Origin: an uncultured Eubacteriales bacterium
GTDB taxonomy: Bacteria > Bacillota > Clostridia > Oscillospirales > CAG-272
Direction: 5' to 3'
Assembly: GCA_900552255.1 (NCBI GenBank)
Contig: URZF01000041.1
Coordinates: 1-9,499, forward strand
Length of the DNA stretch: 9,499 nt
The translations under genes and the position numbers were made by a program. How positions within the stretch are numbered: the stretch's first letter is position 1; every line of letters starts with the position of its first letter. The notes below the pieces were generated by a model. It had not been told where the DNA came from, did not search any database, and worked only from the letters and a program-made list of their open reading frames with translations. Of the stretch, positions 7,306 to 9,499 are shown piece after piece.

Positions 7306-7360
7306 GGGGTGATCGGGATTTTTCTTTTGCCGTCCGGATATTTGCGTGTTTTCCTGATTT

Positions 7361-9430
7361 TTAGTCCGCGGTATCGAGATAACGGAATTCCACGGATATA
7401 ACGGAGCCTTTGGAGGCGGTCGTGCCGCCGGCGATCGATTGGCTTACCGCTACGGCGCCCGAGCCGCTTGTCGCTCCTGTGAGATGGATGTTGAAGCCGG
7501 CGTCCGTCAGGGCTTTGTTTGCCTGTGCCGCCGTCATTCCGATCACATTCGGTACGACGGCAGTTTGTTCGGCCGCGGTTTCGCTGGTGTAGAGGATGAC
7601 CTTGCCGTTCTCTTTGGAAAGCATGCTCCCCGATGCCGGCACTTGATTGATGACACTGGTTCCGTTCCCGACGACCTCATAGGAAAGCTTCGACGTATTC
7701 AGCCGACTGATGGCCTCGTCGAGCGACATGCCGCGGAAATTGGGAAGATCCATTTCCATGGTTGCAAGCTCGCTCTCGGTATACTGCGGTTCGATTCCGA
7801 GATAGGGAAGAACGTCTCCGAGCAGCTTTGAAACATATGGCGCCGCGACCGTGCTTCCGTAGATAGAGCCGATGGTGGGTTCGTCTACGATGATGATGCA
7901 CACGACCTGCGGGTCGTCCGCCGGCGCATAGGCGACGGTGGAGGCGATACGCGCGTTGGAGGTCCCTTTTTCCGAGGTGCCGGTTTTGGCTGCTACGGAA
8001 TAACCCTTGACATAAGCGTTTTTAGCGCCGCCGGTCCCGGATACGCCTTCCGCAAGGATCTGGCTGATGGTTGCCGCGGTTTCCTCGCTGATGACCTGGC
8101 GCACGACATTGGTGCCGAACGAAGCGAGGACGTTGCCGTCGTCGTCGACGATCTCTTTTACGACATGCGGCGTGACGAGTGTCCCGCCGTTGGCCACTGC
8201 GGCGACGGCCGTGATCTGTTGAAGCGCGGTTACGTTGTATCGCTGGCCGAAAGAGTATACGGCGAGGTCGACATTGGTCATGTTTTCCTCTTTGGTATAG
8301 ATGGAGCCCGCCTCGCCGGGAAGGTCGATTCCCGTTTTGGAATCCAGTCCGAAGGCGGAGAAGTATTGGCAGAAAGTGGAGATGCCGATGCGTTCGGCAA
8401 GCTTCATCATGACGGGGTTGCAGGACTGCTGGAGTCCCTCGGCGAAGGTAAGCACGCCGTGTCCGGTCGTTTTGTGGCATCTGATCGGACGCGACCAGCC
8501 GCTGACCATATAGGAACCGGTGCAGGTAAAGCGTTCCGTTGTCGTCGCAAGGTTTTCTTCGAGCGCCATGGAGGTCGTAAAAATCTTGGAGGTGGAGCCG
8601 GGCTCATAGGTATCCGTCAGGCATTTGTTGTTCCACATCGAAAAGAGCAGCTCGGACGCATATTTTTGATATTCCTCGGAATCCTCGCCGTACTGTGCGG
8701 CGTAAGCGGCGAGCGCGCTGTCATAGTAATCCGGAAGCGTGCGCGGGCTGTTGAGATTATAGTAAGGATAGGTCGCCATAGCATAGATCTCTCCCGTTGT
8801 GGGATCCATGACGATGCCGCAGGCGCGGGATTTGCAGCCGGATTCGATCGCCGCTTCCTCGAGATATTTTTCGAGATAGCTTTGGATTTTATAATCGAGG
8901 GTCGTGACAAGATTTGCGCCGTTTTGGGCGTCTATGTAGGTTTCATAGTTATACGGCATGGAGCCGCCCTTTCCGTTTTTCGCGGAGAGGATTTTCCCGG
9001 AGGTCCCGGATAGGGAAGTGTCGTACTGGTATTCCAAGCCGTAAAGACCGCCGTCGCTTCCGCAGAAGCCGATCACATGGGAGGCGAGCGTTCCGAAAGG
9101 ATAAACGCGGCTTGTCGTTTCGACGAGATGGATGGAGGAGAGATCGTTGTCGATGATGAACTGGCGTACCTTATCCGCAGTTTCCTTTTCGACGTTCTTT
9201 TTGATCGTGCGGTCGCGGTATTTCGTCTTTTGTGCCTCTTCATATACGAAATCGTAATCGACCTCGAGAATTTCCGAAAGTCCTCTGGCTACAAGCTCAC
9301 GCTCCGCATCGTCCTTCATGACGTGAGGATCGATGAAGATGCGTTCCGTCGTGTAGTTGGTGGCGAGCACGATGCCGTTTCTGTCGGTGATTTGTCCCCT
9401 TTTTGCGGTGACGGTGGTTTCATGCCGCAT
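7361..9430 (-). CDS. Class B penicillin-binding protein with two PASTA domains (SpoVD/FtsI type); N-terminal anchor missing in this frame
   Basis: This is a transpeptidase that cross-links peptidoglycan stem peptides outside the membrane and normally works with a SEDS glycosyltransferase such as the FtsW encoded downstream. The 689-residue frame shows the class B PBP dimerisation start (RG at 11-12, DRNG at 16-19). The catalytic S-x-x-K is STSK with nucleophile Ser279 and Lys282, the S-x-N motif is SCN at 336-338, and the KTG triad is at 482-484. Two PASTA domains follow, at about 558-616 and 624-686. PASTA domains are typical of SpoVD and of Gram-positive division PBPs. The start is doubtful. 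ATG 9430 is the only start codon after an in-frame TGA at 9472-9470, it has no purine-rich Shine-Dalgarno site, and the family normally carries a cytoplasmic tail, one membrane helix and about 30 linker residues before the RG motif. Either the true N-terminus lies upstream in another frame (indel or sequence error) or translation restarts from the overlapping frame. The family call is firm; vegetative versus sporulation role cannot be decided here. Confidence 0.9.
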   Translation of the reverse strand: MRHETTVTAKRGQITDRNGIVLATNYTTERIFIDPHVMKDDAERELVARGLSEILEVDYDFVYEEAQKTKYRDRTIKKNVEKETADKVRQFIIDNDLSSIHLVETTSRVYPFGTLASHVIGFCGSDGGLYGLEYQYDTSLSGTSGKILSAKNGKGGSMPYNYETYIDAQNGANLVTTLDYKIQSYLEKYLEEAAIESGCKSRACGIVMDPTTGEIYAMATYPYYNLNSPRTLPDYYDSALAAYAAQYGEDSEEYQKYASELLFSMWNNKCLTDTYEPGSTSKIFTTSMALEENLATTTERFTCTGSYMVSGWSRPIRCHKTTGHGVLTFAEGLQQSCNPVMMKLAERIGISTFCQYFSAFGLDSKTGIDLPGEAGSIYTKEENMTNVDLAVYSFGQRYNVTALQQITAVAAVANGGTLVTPHVVKEIVDDDGNVLASFGTNVVRQVISEETAATISQILAEGVSGTGGAKNAYVKGYSVAAKTGTSEKGTSNARIASTVAYAPADDPQVVCIIIVDEPTIGSIYGSTVAAPYVSKLLGDVLPYLGIEPQYTESELATMEMDLPNFRGMSLDEAISRLNTSKLSYEVVGNGTSVINQVPASGSMLSKENGKVILYTSETAAEQTAVVPNVIGMTAAQANKALTDAGFNIHLTGATSGSGAVAVSQSIAGGTTASKGSVISVEFRYLDTAD

Positions 9431-9499
9431 AGCTGTAGGACTGGCCGCGGTCGCCGTTGCCGGTGGTGCTCAGGCCGGCGGTATAGGGGGCGATGGTGC
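9420..9499 (-). CDS. 3' end of an unidentified upstream reading frame (partial)
   Basis: A frame open from the right edge reads 25 codons and stops at TGA (9422-9420). Nearly all its codons end in C or G, like the genes of this cluster, whereas the frame that continues the PBP upstream contains a TGA at 9472-9470. The visible peptide is polar, rich in Gly, Ser, Thr and Tyr, and ends in QSYSYAA. It shows no hydrophobic segment and I recognise no family. By position in dcw clusters it could be the C-terminus of FtsL or of another PBP. Alternatively it is part of the N-terminal region of the downstream PBP, put out of frame by an indel: GQSYSYAA loosely resembles the G-x-x-Y-S-x-x-A segment that precedes the RG-x-I-x-DRNG motif in that family. 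It overlaps the PBP frame by 11 nt. Confidence 0.45.
   Translation of the reverse strand, partial: TIAPYTAGLSTTGNGDRGQSYSYAA

Larger units (their letters stand above)
78..9499 (-). other. dcw cluster operon segment (pbp-murE-murF-mraY-ftsW-murG-ftsQ)
   Basis: Seven genes on one strand have gaps of 65, 4, 12 and 45 nt, a 4-nt overlap, and then 84 nt, with no convincing terminator between them. All act in the late steps of peptidoglycan synthesis or septation, in the conserved dcw order. murD, murC and murB are absent from their common positions. The operon start lies beyond the right edge. Confidence 0.85.

Noticed and set aside
7296..7360. Promoter or terminator between the PBP and murE
   Set aside because: The 65-nt gap shows no hexamer pair at good spacing and no stem followed by a T-run; only the murE ribosome binding site is supported.
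1..9499. An undescribed defence, mobile or biosynthetic system
   Set aside because: All of the window is accounted for by conserved wall and division genes in their usual order; there are no repeats, spacers, transposase remnants or unknown large frames apart from the 25-codon tail at the right edge.

Overview
The window holds one run of seven genes on the minus strand, plus the tail of an eighth at the right edge. It is a core section of the division and cell wall (dcw) cluster. In transcription order, right to left: the end of an unidentified upstream frame, a PASTA-bearing class B penicillin-binding protein (SpoVD/FtsI type), murE, murF, mraY, a SEDS glycosyltransferase (ftsW/spoVE type), murG and ftsQ/divIB. 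Most gaps are short (4, 12, 45, 65 and 84 nt) and ftsW/murG overlap by 4 nt, so the block reads as one co-transcribed operon. No RNA gene, insertion sequence, prophage or CRISPR array was seen, and no gene-free stretch exceeds 300 bases.

The likely host is a Gram-positive of the class Clostridia. The evidence is the PASTA-tailed class B PBP beside murE, a DivIB-like FtsQ, GGAGG-like ribosome binding sites, and a MurE carrying the DNPR signature of meso-diaminopimelate (DAP) addition. The DNA is moderately GC-rich with GC-rich third positions, which fits Oscillospirales- or Christensenellales-like lineages better than low-GC Clostridium. That finer placement is inference.

The genes act in sequence on one product. 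MurE and MurF complete the UDP-MurNAc-pentapeptide in the cytoplasm. MraY moves it to undecaprenyl phosphate (lipid I) and MurG adds GlcNAc (lipid II). The SEDS protein polymerises the glycan and the class B PBP cross-links it, while FtsQ/DivIB organises the septal complex. No murD lies between mraY and ftsW, and no murC or murB lies between murG and ftsQ, so those steps must be encoded elsewhere.

I found no undescribed system. The most notable point is at the right edge. The PBP reading frame begins only ten residues before its RG-x-I-x-DRNG motif, so it lacks the usual membrane anchor. It has no visible Shine-Dalgarno site and overlaps a different, coding-like frame by 11 nt. That suggests either a frameshift or an unusual coupled start. 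Smaller points are an orphan Shine-Dalgarno sequence and a hairpin before ftsQ, and a candidate promoter just after ftsQ.
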